Counted from the stretch's first letter, positions 45,560 to 57,942 are shown. The stretch is DNA of 64,000 nt from Ampelocalamus luodianensis (GCA_036346255.1 JAYEVH010000070.1:124001-188000), one strand, 5' to 3'. Notes: generated from the sequence alone by a model not told the origin. Numbers and translations are program-made.

Positions 45560-46656
45560 GTGTATGAGAGCACTATTTTTCTTTTTTTGCATTATATCAA
45601 TATCTCCAACACAACTTATGTGCCAGCTTAGCAAGCTCTATCGGTAGCTTGTCGAGTTTGGGTTCAACTGCAAGGGAGATTCAACTCAATAGGGCTTTCT
45701 TGCTAAATAATACCGAGTCTCGATCTCCCCAGCCGACATACCTTAGGAAGTGTGTTATTCTATAAAGGCTTACGGGCTGGTCGAATCGTGTGGGTAACGT
45801 TGTACTCCCTGTAGGGATTAATCTATTCAAATAGCTGTGTCCATGGTTACGGACGACCACTTGGTTTTGAATGACATCATCGTTAGACTCTAATTAAAAT
45901 TTGATGTGGGTTACAACTTGGTATCGGCATGAATGGTTATTCATGCATGTAAGTTTATCAAAGTGGGCTTCCACTTTGGTATTGTTTGATCTATGTATAA
46001 ATTACTATCACTTGTATTTCTTTTACTAAACATTGTTTACAAAATGGCAATTTCCAACTAGGTTGTGTAGGGCTGAAAAATGTGCATTTTATGCAAAACT
46101 AAGCCTCTAATGCCTCTCTTTTGGTTAGCCTCTAGCATGTATAATTTTTAATTTGTTAAGACTTGCGAGTACATATTGTACTTAACCAGATTGTCCACTT
46201 GATCGGTGAGGAAGACTACATGCCCGATCAATTCGTTAGCGCCGATTTCGGTGGCGCTAACGAATAAATGTTGTTTCTAACTCCCATTTAGTTGCCTTTG
46301 GGTTTGGGCACAGCTTGCTAGACCTTTTGGTTTATTTAATTCATTTCCACTGCTACTTGATGTTAAGCTTTGAATTTGGCCGGTCGGCCACTTTTGTAAT
46401 AGTTGTAGACTTAAGTACTATGTTGTGTGTCACTTGATATATCAATGTATTATTGTGATTGATGTTCATAAGGATATGTGCACGTTGATCGCTGATCTTG
46501 TGAACCAATACGGGACACATATCCATTGTTTTGAAATCCTGTTTAATTCCTTTAAGTGTGCATTCGGCTGTTGGAGACCAGTCACCATGTAGCACTAGTA
46601 GGGGAGTGGTATGCATGGTCATCGTGACTCTAGCTCAGCCGGGTCCTCTCACTTAA
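45560..46656 (+). repeat. Element L: truncated chromovirus-type LTR
   Basis: Diverged 3' part of an F/G-type LTR. It shares in order ATTCAAATAGC..GTCC (about 45826), the GCGAGTACATATTGTACTTA position, CGGTCGGCCACTTTTGTAATA (about 46380) and GGGTCCTCTCACTT at the end (about 46640-46656). The 5' part and any internal region are missing. Confidence 0.6.
46231..46265. repeat. 13-bp-arm palindrome in L
   Basis: ATTCGTTAGCGCC and GGCGCTAACGAAT around a 9-base loop, without mismatch. Confidence 0.8.
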
Positions 46657-47765
46657 ATGGCATTAAATTGGATTTCAATCCTCTGTATTTTCATAAGACC
46701 GAGAAGATCTCGATCTTACAAAAATAACCCGAGGGTCCTCACAGGCCGAGGCTTCTTTGACTACATCTAGTCGAAAGCCTTGTTGAGGATTTGGGATCTC
46801 CATGACCACATCTGGTGGTAGGTCTTGATCGAGAGCTACCGCTCCCAAAGCTTCCTGCCTCTCGTGATGGTCGAAACATATTTTGACCATCTGAGAAATA
46901 GTACTCGCCTCGACCAAAAGATCTGTCGTTGCAGAGGTATCATTTACAAAAGACAAAGCTTTTCCAATTCTCTTTTTCTAGTTGCTTGTAAAGCCATGGA
47001 AGCAGAAACTAAAAATATCTTGTTGTCATAATAAAAAGTACCTAGCTTGGTCTTGGGAGTTTTGTGCTTTAGTACTTCGACCACACCCAATTTTTTTTTG
47101 CAGCAATCACATCGGCAAAAAATTGACTGAAGGGAGAGGTCGGAGGAGGGGCGGAGCTTGAGCCCTCACCGTTCTTATCGGTGTCCTTCACAAGGCAACA
47201 CCTTTTGGCCAGAGGAACTCTACCTCCCTCTGACCCTTCTTCAACAGTTCTCAATTCGACCTCTTGGTTGTCTTCACGGTCTGCGATGCCTACTTTCCAC
47301 AAAAGTCAGAAAATGAACATTACTCAATGGTTGAATTCTATGACTACAGAACCCTAAAGATGAAATCAACTTTTGATTACCTTTAGGCATTTTTTCCTCT
47401 CTTCTGTGGACACGACCGCTAGGATTCGAGAAAGCCTGACATGAGTGTTGGAGCTTTTTCATAAACAAGTTTGACTCGAGCGTACGTCAATCTTTTTTAT
47501 GAGAGATCTACAATTACAAGGATATAATCAACAATCATGCTCAAAATTTACAAAACAAGTTAAGATTGTTACTTTACCTCCTTCGAAATCCCTAGTTGGG
47601 TCAGTAGTCCTCGGGTACATCCACATAGGATGAGCTCGATTCTACAGAGGACTAACGTGACGTGTGATGAAGTCTCTCACCACGTGCCATCTAGTAAGCC
47701 CCTCTTCCTTCAAGTCCTTGATGGCTTGAATGTAGGGGTAATCCAGTCGAGGTTGCTTAGAGTCG

Positions 47766-47770
47766 AGTCT
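47766..47770. repeat. TSD AGTCT, left copy (solo LTR G)
   Basis: Pairs with AGTCC at 52740-52744, 4 of 5. Confidence 0.75.
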
Positions 47771-50700
47771 TGTAACATCCCAATTTTGGGCTTGTGTTTC
47801 AAATGTAAGAAAATGAGTAGAAATTAAAACTTTTCCTTACATCATGTATTTCCTATGTGTACTGAACAAGTATTGTACAAGAAGTTATGGAAATACATAG
47901 TCACAAGTCTTTGATCCAAATCTTGATCCTTCAAAAACATTCGTGTTCCATCTTGTGATAATCTCCTGGAAATATTTTTCCTAAATTCTTGGGTTGGTAG
48001 GTGACCCCTCTGAAAAATTTCACAATTTTTAGAAATTGTTTGAATACTTTTGGAGGTCAGTCAAACCTACTCAAATTCTGGTCAAACTAGGGACCAGCAC
48101 CTTGTGGAATTTTTGGAGGAAAATGTATAGCACAAAAACCTCTGGAAATTTTATACAAGGTCAATAACTCAGCTAGAAAGCTCCTGTAAAAATTTCATCA
48201 TTTTTTGAGTAAGTTTGCTACCTCAAATAAATCCCCAAACTTCAGATCGGTTTGAAATCCAAAATTAGGGTGAGTCGGACTGGGCTCGAGTCGGACCAGT
48301 CGACCCAGCTTTGGTCTCGGTCGAGCCAGCCGCTTAGACCTCCTCGGGCTCGCGCCACTCGGGCGTCAGCGGTGGGTGGTCCAGGCCATTGGATTCTCAT
48401 CCAATGCTCCCGACCTCCCATTGCTCTCACGAGCACTCGAGCACCCTCGGTAGAGATGCTGATCCTGCGGTCTAGGACCTCCCCAGGACCTCCTCTCCGC
48501 TAAGACCTCCTCTGCCTCGGGAGATCTGGAACGTCCAGGACCACCCCGATTGCATCAGGGACGTCCAGGACCTCCCTCAGCCCTGTCCCTCTTCCTCTAG
48601 ACCTCCTCGAGTTCTGGTCGTCATGATTTTCATGCACCTGCACATGTGTCAGGACCAGAGCAGTTGGGGGCAGGGAGATGTCACCTTTTTGCTTCTTGTC
48701 AACGGCTCTTTTTGCTGCCATGCATTTAATGCCAGTCAGCTTTAACCTCCAAAGTCTCCACCCTGCTCTGCCCCCTACCTACCATGCGTGCTTTTGGCAG
48801 GGGCATGGACATTGTTCACAGTGAACTTGCCCATGCCATTGCCAAGCTCCCAGGCTATGAATAGCCTGAGACCCCCTTCTCCGTTCTCTGTTGTGCTTGA
48901 GCTCCCTCAATGTGAGCTGGTCCTCAAACTCAAGCACCCAAGAACACCACTCTCTCTGCCACCATTGTCGGCTTTGGAGCTCTTTAAAGGCCTCGAGCTC
49001 CAGTGGTTCCATCGTAGTTCTTGGCTCGTCAATTTGTCATCTTGATCACCTTAAGCCCTCTCTAACCTGCTGTGGTTAATCATCACAGGGGTGAGCGAGT
49101 CGGAGAGCTGCTTTTCGTGGTCGGGATCCCCTTCTTCTTCGTCTCCAGCGAAGTCCCCGGTCACCGGAGCGCCCCCTTCGGCTTCCTCCTCTCCTCCGAG
49201 CTCCCCAGCACCTCCTTTTGGCCCTAGTAAGTTCACTCTAGTCTCCTAGAGCTCGAGCACTTGTCAAGTTAGGTCGTATGAAGCCTGTTCTTGTTTTCGG
49301 TTTTCCCGAAAACTTGCACTCCTAGCCTATCTCCGGCTCGCCGGCGTTCCAGGCCGTCGCCGCCGTCGAGAGCACGTTCTTTAGGTTCTTGGTGTTATTT
49401 AGAACTCAGCCATGTCCTTGGTTCTCGCCGGAGAGCTCCCCATCGCCGGCGGTGAGCTCGTGTTAGCACTCGGCCTTTTGTCGCGTAAGATTCGCACAGC
49501 CCAGTAGCCAATGATTGGCTGTCGGAATCTTTGAGGAGCCTCTCGCTGCGAGTGGGCCTCCTCCTCCTGTTGTCGTATGGCAAAACCCGCCTGAACCTCC
49601 CGCTCGACCTCCCGGAGATGATCGGCGTTAAAGACCTCTCTGTGGTAAATCTCAGCCGTTAAGACCACCCTGGTTAAATCCTAGCCGTTTAGATCTTTTC
49701 CCGTGCGCAAAAGACCTACCTTGGTCATTTTGCAAAGACCACCCATGGGGTCCTCTTTGTAAAAAGCCACCCCTGGTCTTTTACAAAGACAACCCGCTCA
49801 AGACCTCTTAGACGCAATCCTAGCCGTTCACGACCTCCTCGGATTTAGATCTGAGCGTTAGATCTCCTTTGTAAAATCCATAGTCTCAGGACCTCCCTCC
49901 GCGTTGATCTGGACCGTTCAGGACCTCCCTAGGTCTAATCTGAGCCGTCCAGATCTCCTCCGATTAAAACACTATCGCTTAGGACCTCCCCGAGTAGATC
50001 TTGGTCATCCAAGACCTCCTCGTGTTAATCCCAGCCGATTAAGACCTCCCTCTGGAGATCTTGACCGTCTAGGACATCATCCTTTACATCCGTAGCTTTA
50101 GGACCTCCTCCTCTGGTCGAAACCGTTAGATTTAGATCTAACGGGCTAGACCTCCTTCCTCAGATTTAAAGCCTTAGGACCTCCCTAGTGCTCGGGACGC
50201 GGATCTTGATCGGCGGTCCACGACCTCTGATAAGCGCGAGGACCTCCTTTGCGTGTTGTGCATGCAGTGGTCGTGGCCGTTGGATCGAGATCTCAACGGT
50301 CCGGACCTCCCGATCTTGAGAGGAGGTCTTTTGTGCGCGTGCCGAGTCCGTGGCGTGCGATGAAGGATTGTGACCACGACCTCTCCTTTTCCTTGATTCT
50401 TTTGGACCTCCGAGAGCTCAAATTTTCTAAGTCTTTTAATGTTTTAAATTTCAAAAGTGCATAACTTTGTCATTTTAACTCCTTTTGGTGATTCGATTCA
50501 TGGTAGCTCTGTTAGAATATGAACTTTAAGTTTAGAATGAATTTAAACCTTTGTTATATAGTAGAAAATGACTTTAACTGCATGATCTTGTTTAGTGAAA
50601 AAGGTTGTTTAGAAATTCATGAAAAATTTGTAAAATGCATAACTTATTCTCTGTTATTCCTAACTGAGCCAACTAAGTTTTGTTAAAACCCACTAGGAAT

Positions 50701-52739
50701 GTATTGTAATATAGAATAGGTCTTCATATGATCCTTGCCACTGAAGTTATTGATTCACTAGTTTTAGAACTTAGAAAAATCATAACTAATTCATTTCAAC
50801 TCCAAATTGTGCAAACTCAGTTTTGCTGTTATTAAGATAACCATATCTACCTACCATAAAAATTTCAAGTTCCAGATCATTCTAGAAATTTTCGTCATGA
50901 ACAGTAACCGAAATTAATTTAATTATGATTTTTCAGGCTGAGAGAACTTAGATTAGCCATAACTTTTTCATGCTAAGTCCAAATGAAGTGATTCTTGTTT
51001 CTAAAATTGTCTAAAATCAACCCCTCGCTGCTGTACAAATTTCATGAGTTTTGGTTGTTCTTTGCTGTTGAGTTCCTTTTTGGTGTTCTTCGTTCTTATC
51101 GGTTTTATCGCCTTTTCGCGTTAGGTTCCGAAGAAAACTTTGAACCTGAGCACTCCCCTCTGCAGCAAGACCAATCCCAGCAAGGCAAGCAATTTGATCA
51201 TGTTAATCCCAGTATTTTAAGTATTTATGTTGATTACAACTTCTATGTATGCATTGCTACTTTGTGTTAAACTATCATCGTTAGTTGGCCTAGTAGATGC
51301 ATTTCCTTAGCAAATGATTATCCTCTACTACCATGAGCCTAGGCATTGCTGTGATTTAGAGTTCGTGGATGAGCTCTTGTCACTTAGTAGTTTACGAATT
51401 AATTGCTTAGCCATGCTTAGCCTCGGTAGAAATGGCGGTTATCGACTTGTCGATAACCTTGATCTATAAAACTTATTATGATATATGATTTCAGCATTGT
51501 GCCATGTCTACTTATGAAAACTAAAACTGAAAATAAAATGATTTAGACTTGGGCACAATGGTAAGATGGTGTGATTTTGGGTGTGAGTGGCATGGTGCCC
51601 GGGTCAACAAGGACCGAACATCTTGTTACACTAAACCAATCATTTCAGCGTGCTAACCACACTAGAGGGTATGGGACCTCTCTTGACTTAGTACTTTGGC
51701 GTGTATTGGCTTGGTCGCGAGGAGTCGCAAGAGGATGGTATTGGGAGCATTGTAGTGTCGAAAGACTTCACCGTGATGGGATTTGTTGTCTTTCGGCTTG
51801 CAATATAAGCGTATGAGTTTCTATCTATACGAGCGGCTCGTAGTTAATACACAATATTGGAAAACGTCTCGTAGGACTTAGCCGTGCCGGCATACCTTCG
51901 GAAGTATGCTTTGTGGCTTAAAGGCGATGCAAGTGTGGGTACATGGGTACACCTGCGAGGTTAAAACTATTCGAATAGCCTCATCCTAGGTTATGGACAC
52001 GCTTGGGTAAGCTTTCAAGAGTTAGACTATAACATTTTGATTAAAACTTGATGGGTGGTACGAATCGGGGATTTGTGCTATGTTGTGGTGGCTATTGGGA
52101 TAGTCACTTCTAGGTGGTTACTTGTATTTATCATTATTTTCACTGTTACTTTCATCATTAAAATTTATTTGTAAACTTGCTTTCAAATGTATTACATTTT
52201 TGCAAATAAAGGTGGCTTTATGCAAAATGAGACATACAACCTCCACCTAAATAAGCTTGCATGTAGTTTATGAATAGGTGCGCTATTTCACACGTCGAGT
52301 CTTTGAGTACCTTGTGTACTCGGTTATCTTCTTAAATGTAATTGTTGCGAGAGGAAGAAGGTGAGCTTGAGGGCCTCACATACGTGAGTTGTCTTTGTGG
52401 TAGCTGCAGGCGTCTAGCTTAGCGGCGGTCGGTTGCCATGTGGGTTGTGTGGCTAACCGATCGACTTTTGTTCTAGCCATCTTATGGCACCTTTTGCTTC
52501 ATTGTCATTCTTGTTTATTGTTCTATTTGGCGGTCGGCTCTTTTGTAATAACTTTACTTTATGTATGTCGTTGTTGAACTTAGTGATGTATGTTGTATGG
52601 AAATGATGTGTAATTTTGTGATGATGTGCATATGCTGCAATGCAGGAAGCATATGTCCATCGAGGTTTAGAATGTTTAATTATTAACGCTAGAACCATTT
52701 GGAGGTTAAGTGTTACTAGTTAAATATTCGGGTCTTCTA
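47771..52739 (+). mobile_element. Element G: 5-kb solo LTR of the chromovirus family
   Basis: Single plus-strand LTR of 4969 bp, TGTAACATCCCAATTTTGGG to GGGTCTTCTA, between 5-bp TSDs (one mismatch). It is related to F's 3' LTR along most of its length (e.g. TTGATCATGTTAATCCCAG at about 51200 and 39414). It splits the H antisense gene, whose reading resumes across it. The frames within it are short and unrecognised. Confidence 0.85.
48470..50420 (+). repeat. Degenerate GACCTCC minisatellite in G
   Basis: More than twenty AGGACCTCC-like units at about 48470-48610 and 49620-50410. In the second block they are spaced roughly 30-45 bases with variable GATCTnGACCGT-type spacers. F's LTR shows no comparable density. 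Confidence 0.65.
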
Positions 52740-52744
52740 AGTCC
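52740..52744. repeat. TSD AGTCC, right copy (solo LTR G)
   Basis: Pairs with 47766-47770. Confidence 0.75.
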
Positions 52745-53235
52745 GGGATGAACTCTTCTAGCGAGCTTCCCGTGAAGAAGAGGCTATATTCCTGGACACT
52801 CCCACTAAACCACTTCTTCTTCCATCCCGCCATGACGACCGAAAGAACATCTAAATATACTCCCTTGACTTCCCATCGTGGAGCTTTAGACTACGACTAC
52901 CTGCGATTCCGCTGTGCTTGCTCATCCTGTAGTAGTATTGGAAAAGCTCCAAATCTGAAAGAATTCCCAGATAGGCTTCGCACAAGTAGACGAACACACT
53001 TCACATTGTGATGGAATTGGGAACCAAGTTCACCAATTCCACCCCAAAATGTTGAATACGAGCATCAGAAGGGATGGACGGGTAGTTGAAAGCCACATTC
53101 ACGGTATGCTTGGAATGATGGAATGGTTCCCTCTTCACCCTAGGGCCAATCTGCCTCGGCGTTAGTCCACTTCACATAAGCTCATTTGAGGATCTTCTTG
53201 GCTGCAACTAAAGCCTTCATCTTCTCCACATCCAT

Positions 53236-53670
53236 CTCTCATTTTCCCTACATGGAAATGGTTTCAGTCGTTTCTTCTGAGTGAGATTGATTTGGATTTG
53301 GAAAGGTTTGGGAAAGATTACGACTTGGTTGTAGAGAGAACAAGAACTCGAGAGCGGTTGAAGCAAATGGGAAAGTAAAAAAACCCTAAGTTAGGTCGTG
53401 GTAGATTTTTATAGCCACAGGTCTGAGTTAAAGATCATGGGAACTCAACAGTTGCCACCCCTTCGGGAACTGCTCCAACAGACAGATCTGTGACAGTCGA
53501 TTGGTATTCTTTAATCTGTCTATTCAGGAAAAGCAGTTCTGTCTTTTCAACTCAAGTAAAATTACCTTCTTATCTAAGTCAATTTCTAGTCAAATGAAAT
53601 ACCAGTCAGAAAGACTACGCTTGAGCCACTATTCTACGACCTCCTTTCCAAGTAAGTTATTTTCACTTGA
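53236..53670 (-). other. H spacer between accessory gene and polypurine tract
   Basis: On the minus strand a plausible 5' leader of the accessory gene (ACCCTAAG... pyrimidine-rich, then ATG). I see no other gene here. Confidence 0.4.
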
Positions 53671-53681
53671 AGTTGGGGGGC
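53671..53681 (+). promoter_or_regulatory. Polypurine tract of H
   Basis: AGTTGGGGGGC a few bases before the proposed LTR start at 53686; it sets H's retroviral orientation as plus, opposite to its accessory gene. Confidence 0.6.
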
Positions 53682-53685
53682 TAGA

Positions 53686-54402
53686 TGACGAGGATCTAAT
53701 AATCCTCAATTAATTATTTATCTGTAATTGTTATTATAAGATAGCAATGTCTTAATATTATTCATAAGTATACCCTTATTGTTAATAAGGGAAGAACTTA
53801 GCTAGGTGGCGTAAGCCTTTCTATGACCATCCCATGGTCGTAAGCCTTTACAACCACCCCATGGTCGTAAGTCCTTCTACGACCGGTCAACTACGATCAC
53901 CCTATAGTCGATAAAACCTACGGATGTGGACCCAGCTAACTAGGGATTCTTATACGCTATGTTCAATACAGAGCGGTTAGAATCTGTTGTTATTCTCTGG
54001 GATAACTGCACGTATTAAACCTCTGTCTCTGACCATAACTACCAGGCGACATGGGGAGTTATCACTCTGACAATAACTTCCAACAACGTACGCATTTCAT
54101 CAAGCGTTGAGACACCTCTTGGCACAGGTAACACCACCCCATCACATGCTATACAAAGGCTAAAGTCAGTGGGCACAAGGGAGATGAATTAGAGATTACA
54201 GCAAGGAGTCATTAAGCTTTAGTTTTAGTGATCTTCTTCTCGATTGTAAAAATATAGTCAATATAACAACACAGGAGTAGGGTTGTTACTCGCTAAATAG
54301 AAGGCCTAAACCTGTCTAAATCCATGTGTCTTTCTCTGCGTGGATCTAACTCAATGAAAGCGCTAAACAATCATTCGTAAGATCGACACTAGATCATCGA
54401 CA
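53686..54402 (+). repeat. H 3' LTR
   Basis: About 717 bp. It has a TATA-like CTATACAAAG (about 54149), a CACAGGAGTAGGGTTGTTACTC block (about 54267) and a TAAACCTGTCTAAATC block. It ends ATCATCGACA. The antisense counterpart in element I is 61507-62141. It contains an array of GTCGTAAG..CTACGAC palindromes at 53808-53883. Confidence 0.65.
53808..53883. repeat. Palindromic repeat array in H LTR
   Basis: Three 20-base imperfect palindromes starting 53808, 53837 and 53864; the last is GTCGTAAGTCCTTCTACGAC. Its reverse complement matches the element I motif GTCGTAGAAAAACTTACGAC apart from the centre. Spacing 27-29. Confidence 0.7.
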
Positions 54403-54529
54403 AAAGGATTTATGTATTTTTATAAATTTGTTTTAACTACTAGAATATAAGTTTTTTTAAAATGCGGCAATAATTATTTTAAAATTAGTTATATACTTTT
54501 TAAGATTTTGGGATGTTACAAGATGCTAA
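54403..54529 (-). other. LTR-start fragment, minus orientation
   Basis: Read from 54520 leftward it starts TGTAACATCCCAAAATC, like the start of LTR G. It is probably a short LTR end in which H is inserted, or a truncated copy. Confidence 0.4.
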
Positions 54530-54690
54530 TGTAATATCCTAATTAAATGAAAATAGCAAAGAGAGAGGGCAGGTGGGGCCATAGTAGACTCGATTTAGCG
54601 TGCATGCATGGTTCATTGGTAGCGGTGCTTGCGCCCATAAAGGAGAGGTCGAGGGAGCTAGGGCAATCATGGAGATGATTATATCACATC
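54530..54690 (+). repeat. Element M LTR, segment 1
   Basis: Start TGTAATATCCTAATTAAATG matches LARD LTR starts (A, C, and 60904). It is interrupted by a copia-like LTR and, further on, by CACTA elements. Confidence 0.5.
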
Positions 54691-56162
54691 TATGTTTATG
54701 AGTTATAGAATAAATGTCATTATGTTCCTTAGATGAATTATCATTTATAAAGATTAACAACTATGCGACTTGTTGGTGAAGCTCTTTAATAGTTGTATGA
54801 TGTCATTCTAAAAGAATCCCTGCTTGGATGTCAATGGTCGGTACTGTATTGATTTATTGACTAGAATATGTATTGATTGATAGCCATGTTTCACCAGTCA
54901 AAGATATGAGGATCTCGAATCAATAATGTGAGCACATGTTAGAGAACATGGTGTTGGATTGACCAATCTTGAGACACTATTGAGATTGTTATGATTTTAT
55001 GTGTCATCAGTTGATCTAAAGCAATGATGATGTATAATTCTTAGACCTGAGATCAGCATGATTTTCTACATGTGTAATAGTATACTTAAGGGTTACCAAA
55101 TGCTACTCCATAACTGGGTAGTTTATTAGGTAGCTTTTGGGTATGCTATGAAACATGCAGAGAGATATGATCGACTAGTCGGATATGGGATTTTCCCCTC
55201 CTAACACAATAGGAGAGATATCTCTAGGGCTCTCGATGTGGTTAGATAAAGAAGTGCATGGCCATGCCACTAGTAGTCGAAGAGTCGATCACGCAAAGTT
55301 ATCCATTAGTAGATCGAGAAAGTATTGAACAATCCATGAATGGCAGATATCTCACCTGGAGTTCGACTATATATCGTGAGGCAAAAGGAGAATACGTAAG
55401 CAGGTTGTTCAGTCTGACCAGATATAGACTAGTCATGAGCTAGTCATATATGATCACTAAGCGGTCGGTGGTGGTCGCGACTAGATCTGACCAGTCGTAT
55501 GTAGGTATGAGCTGGTCATAAGTGATAAGGACCTAGACGCAGATCATATTGCATAAGGTTTATATGATATAATCTTTATGTGTATTCGGGAGTCGTTATG
55601 TCCTGCTAGGAACTGCTACTGACTTATGATCATAAAGGAGTTTCCGAGTCACAACCGATTACGCATGAGCCTACAGGGTCACACACTTAACAAGTTGGAA
55701 TAAATTAGTTCGGATAGGATCCGTTATGGGATCTTTATAAGGGGATGCATCGGGCTGTTAGGACATAAGAGTTACAACGCTGAAATCCTAGCCACCTCCT
55801 CCCAAAAAGGCCCTACCGTGAATGCTGGTGCTAGCACCTAGGTGTATGGCATTCCACCCCTAGACATATCGATACCGTAGAGGCGCTTTTGCGATTACTA
55901 CTGCGCTGATCGAGGATGATCCGCGACCTACGCAAGGAATGTGATAGGTTGCTAGAGGAGACGATCAGTACCGAGGATGTTGGACGATCAACTATAACCA
56001 CTACATCGACACGCTCAATGTTGGATCAAGCTGCCCTAACTCTTCTTCTGCTACACTGCGCGTCTAGTAGTATCGATCTGTGATCTCTTACTTACTTGAC
56101 TTCCTGGTTTGTGTGGTAGAATTTTGAATTAGGTGCTAGTGTAGCATACCCATATCCCTTCA
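54690..56162 (+). mobile_element. Copia-like LTR (Angela/Tork-type), probably solo
   Basis: The order of blocks recalls grass Ty1/copia LTRs: CATGTTTCACCAGTCA..GATATGAG, GTGTTGGATTGACC, TTAAGGGTTACC, GGAGAGATATCTC, ATAAAGAAGTGCATGG and an end with AGTGTAGCATACCCATA. No internal region or primer site adjoins it. The left edge is uncertain (54680-54770) and I found no convincing TSD. Confidence 0.55.
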
Positions 56163-56441
56163 ACGCCATCCCTAGCTCAGAGTTGCACTGGCCCCAGCAG
56201 CATGTTGAGCACGCCCTGCTGTCAAGTGTTGCCATCGCGGATACTGCATGATGTTATCACCATTGCCGCACGTGGCTCTTGCTATGTCTTTGGCGCAACC
56301 ATTTACGCTTCTTTGTGTGGTTGTTGGTGCTACCAAGGCAATGGAGAAGCATTGACAAGGGCAGGAGGCAAGGCAGGATGAAGAAGAGAAGAATAAGGGG
56401 AACCCATCAGTCTTTACGATTTTGACGCTCGCATCTAGGGT
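56163..56441 (+). other. Element M LTR, segment 2 (leader)
   Basis: GC-richer leader ending CATCTAGGGT, which joins AACTTCTCGAG at 58626 once the CACTA elements are removed, recalling the CTTCAAGGGTAAG donor-like position of sister LTRs. The 134-codon minus frame 56172-56576 crosses into the CACTA element and is not a gene. Confidence 0.45.
56439..56441. repeat. TSD GGT, left copy (outer CACTA)
   Basis: Matches GGT at 58623-58625. Confidence 0.65.
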
Positions 56442-56447
56442 TACTAC

Positions 56448-57942
56448 CACTACTACAAAACATGCAATAGTAGACACCTCATCACAGATGGTTAAAATGG
56501 AACCGTCTGTGTTGGGTCTGTCGAACCTATCACGAGCGATTTGTAATATAAACCGTTTGTGATACTCGATTATCATAAACGGTTCTATTAAAGAACCGTC
56601 TCGATAGTATCCTGAGCAGTTCTATTAAAAAACACTTTGTGATAATCTGCGATATCATAAGCGGTTCTATTAAGAACCGTCTCGATAGTATCATACGGTT
56701 CTATTAAACAACGTGCGTGATAATCTGCCGTATCTGACGGTTTTTAATAGAATAAATGCGTGATAGTATCTGACGATGCGTGATCTGCGATTATCCTGAC
56801 GGTTGTTTAATAGAACCGTCTATGATAAATACCTCATCCTGACGGTTGTGTCTGAGCCGTCTATGATATGTGATTCACAGCGCGGAGTTGAAAATTTTGA
56901 ATGCGTGTGCGGGAGTAGCGAGATTACTCTTTATATATTAATAAGGACTCGTGAGGCACTTGCTTCCCAGGAGTACTCCCAGGTGACATCCTCTCACCAC
57001 CTCGTGCCTCGCCTCCTTGCTTCCCGAGAGCCCTCTCCCGAGTGCGGCCTCGCGCCTCTCGTCGGCTCGTTTGATCGAGTCTCCTCTCCTCTCGTCTTTG
57101 GGATCCGTGAGAAGCGCTGCGTCTTATTCTTGCGGTGGTGAAGTGGCCCATTTGGTTCGATTCGGAATCTTTGAGGTCACGGTGACTTCTTTGTTAGTTT
57201 CTTTGCAAAAGTTTGGGTGTTGGTGAGTGCAATGCGGGTGCTTGGGTGCCGGGGCTTTGGGGAGTTTGTGCGGGTGGATGGAAGGGAGGATGCGGGGAAA
57301 GCGCAGTGTCAGTTCAACCGGCGCATCATGGAGGCCGATCTTGCCGCATGGCGTGTGTACGAACTGGAAAGGAGCAATGTAATGACTTCTTGCTTCTGTT
57401 TGGTTTGTGATTCTGCAATACTAGTAGGATCGGAAATTAGGAACAAAATCTGTGCTTTACGTAACTCTGTTAACTAGTGTTAATACATAGTGCCATGAGT
57501 TGTTGGAATCTTAGTGTTAATACATAGTACCATGCGTGCGCGGGAGTAGCGGAGAAGCCACCTTGGGAGTACTCCTCCTCCCACCGCTCGTCCTCCCCGA
57601 AGGCGGCAGCGTCTCCCCATCGGCTCTCCTCCCGAAGGCGGAGGCGGGCGACCAAGGAATACATTTAGTATTTTTGCGGTTGAAAAAACTATCACGAGCG
57701 GTTCTTGTTGAGCGTGATAAATGCGTGAGCTATCTATCACGAGCGGTTGGAAGTAGAACCGTGCGTGATAACTACTATCATGAGCGGTTCTACTTTGAAC
57801 AAATGCGCGATATTCGTATCCTGAGCGGTTTTGAACCGTGCGTGATAATATCTATTATCACAGAGCGAACTTTTTGAGACGGTTGGAAAACCGTTTGTGA
57901 TGGCGGTTCGAATAAATGCGTGATGGCGTTTTTGTAGTAGTG
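56448..57942. mobile_element. Inner CACTA element, non-autonomous
   Basis: Left end CACTACTACAAAAC, right end reverse CACTACTACAAAAACGCC, with 3-bp TSD TAC (56445-56447, 57943-57945). Both subterminal zones are packed with short repeats and foldbacks around ACGGTTCTATTAAAGAACCGT-like units, as expected of transposase-binding subterminal arrays. The middle (about 56940-57660) is GC-rich with frames such as 57217-57477 that could hold captured exon sequence. No transposase gene. Confidence 0.85.

Larger units (their letters stand above)
46670..53235 (-). pseudogene. H antisense accessory gene (Transposase_28-like), split by solo LTR G
   Basis: Minus-strand gene remnant, antisense to the H LTR. 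The likely start is ATG at 53235 (MDVEKMKALVAAKK), soon followed by a stop. Downstream are blocks typical of the family annotated as 'putative gypsy type transposon' (PF04195): FGVELVNLVPNSI near 53010-53050 and VYLCEAYLGI near 52960. After G, the gene continues 47765-46670 with AHPMWMYPRTTDPTR (about 47600-47650), short introns and an acidic/basic C-terminal part. Extra antisense genes next to the 3' LTR are known in grass Tat-lineage elements. Stops and frameshifts make this a pseudogene. Confidence 0.7.

Noticed and set aside
45400..45600. Exact right end and TSD of element D
   Set aside because: No ...TTACA terminus or repeat of a flank could be found; the edge is given only roughly.
54766..56167. 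5-bp TSD around the copia-like LTR
   Set aside because: CGACT on the left and ACGCC on the right do not match and the left LTR edge is uncertain.
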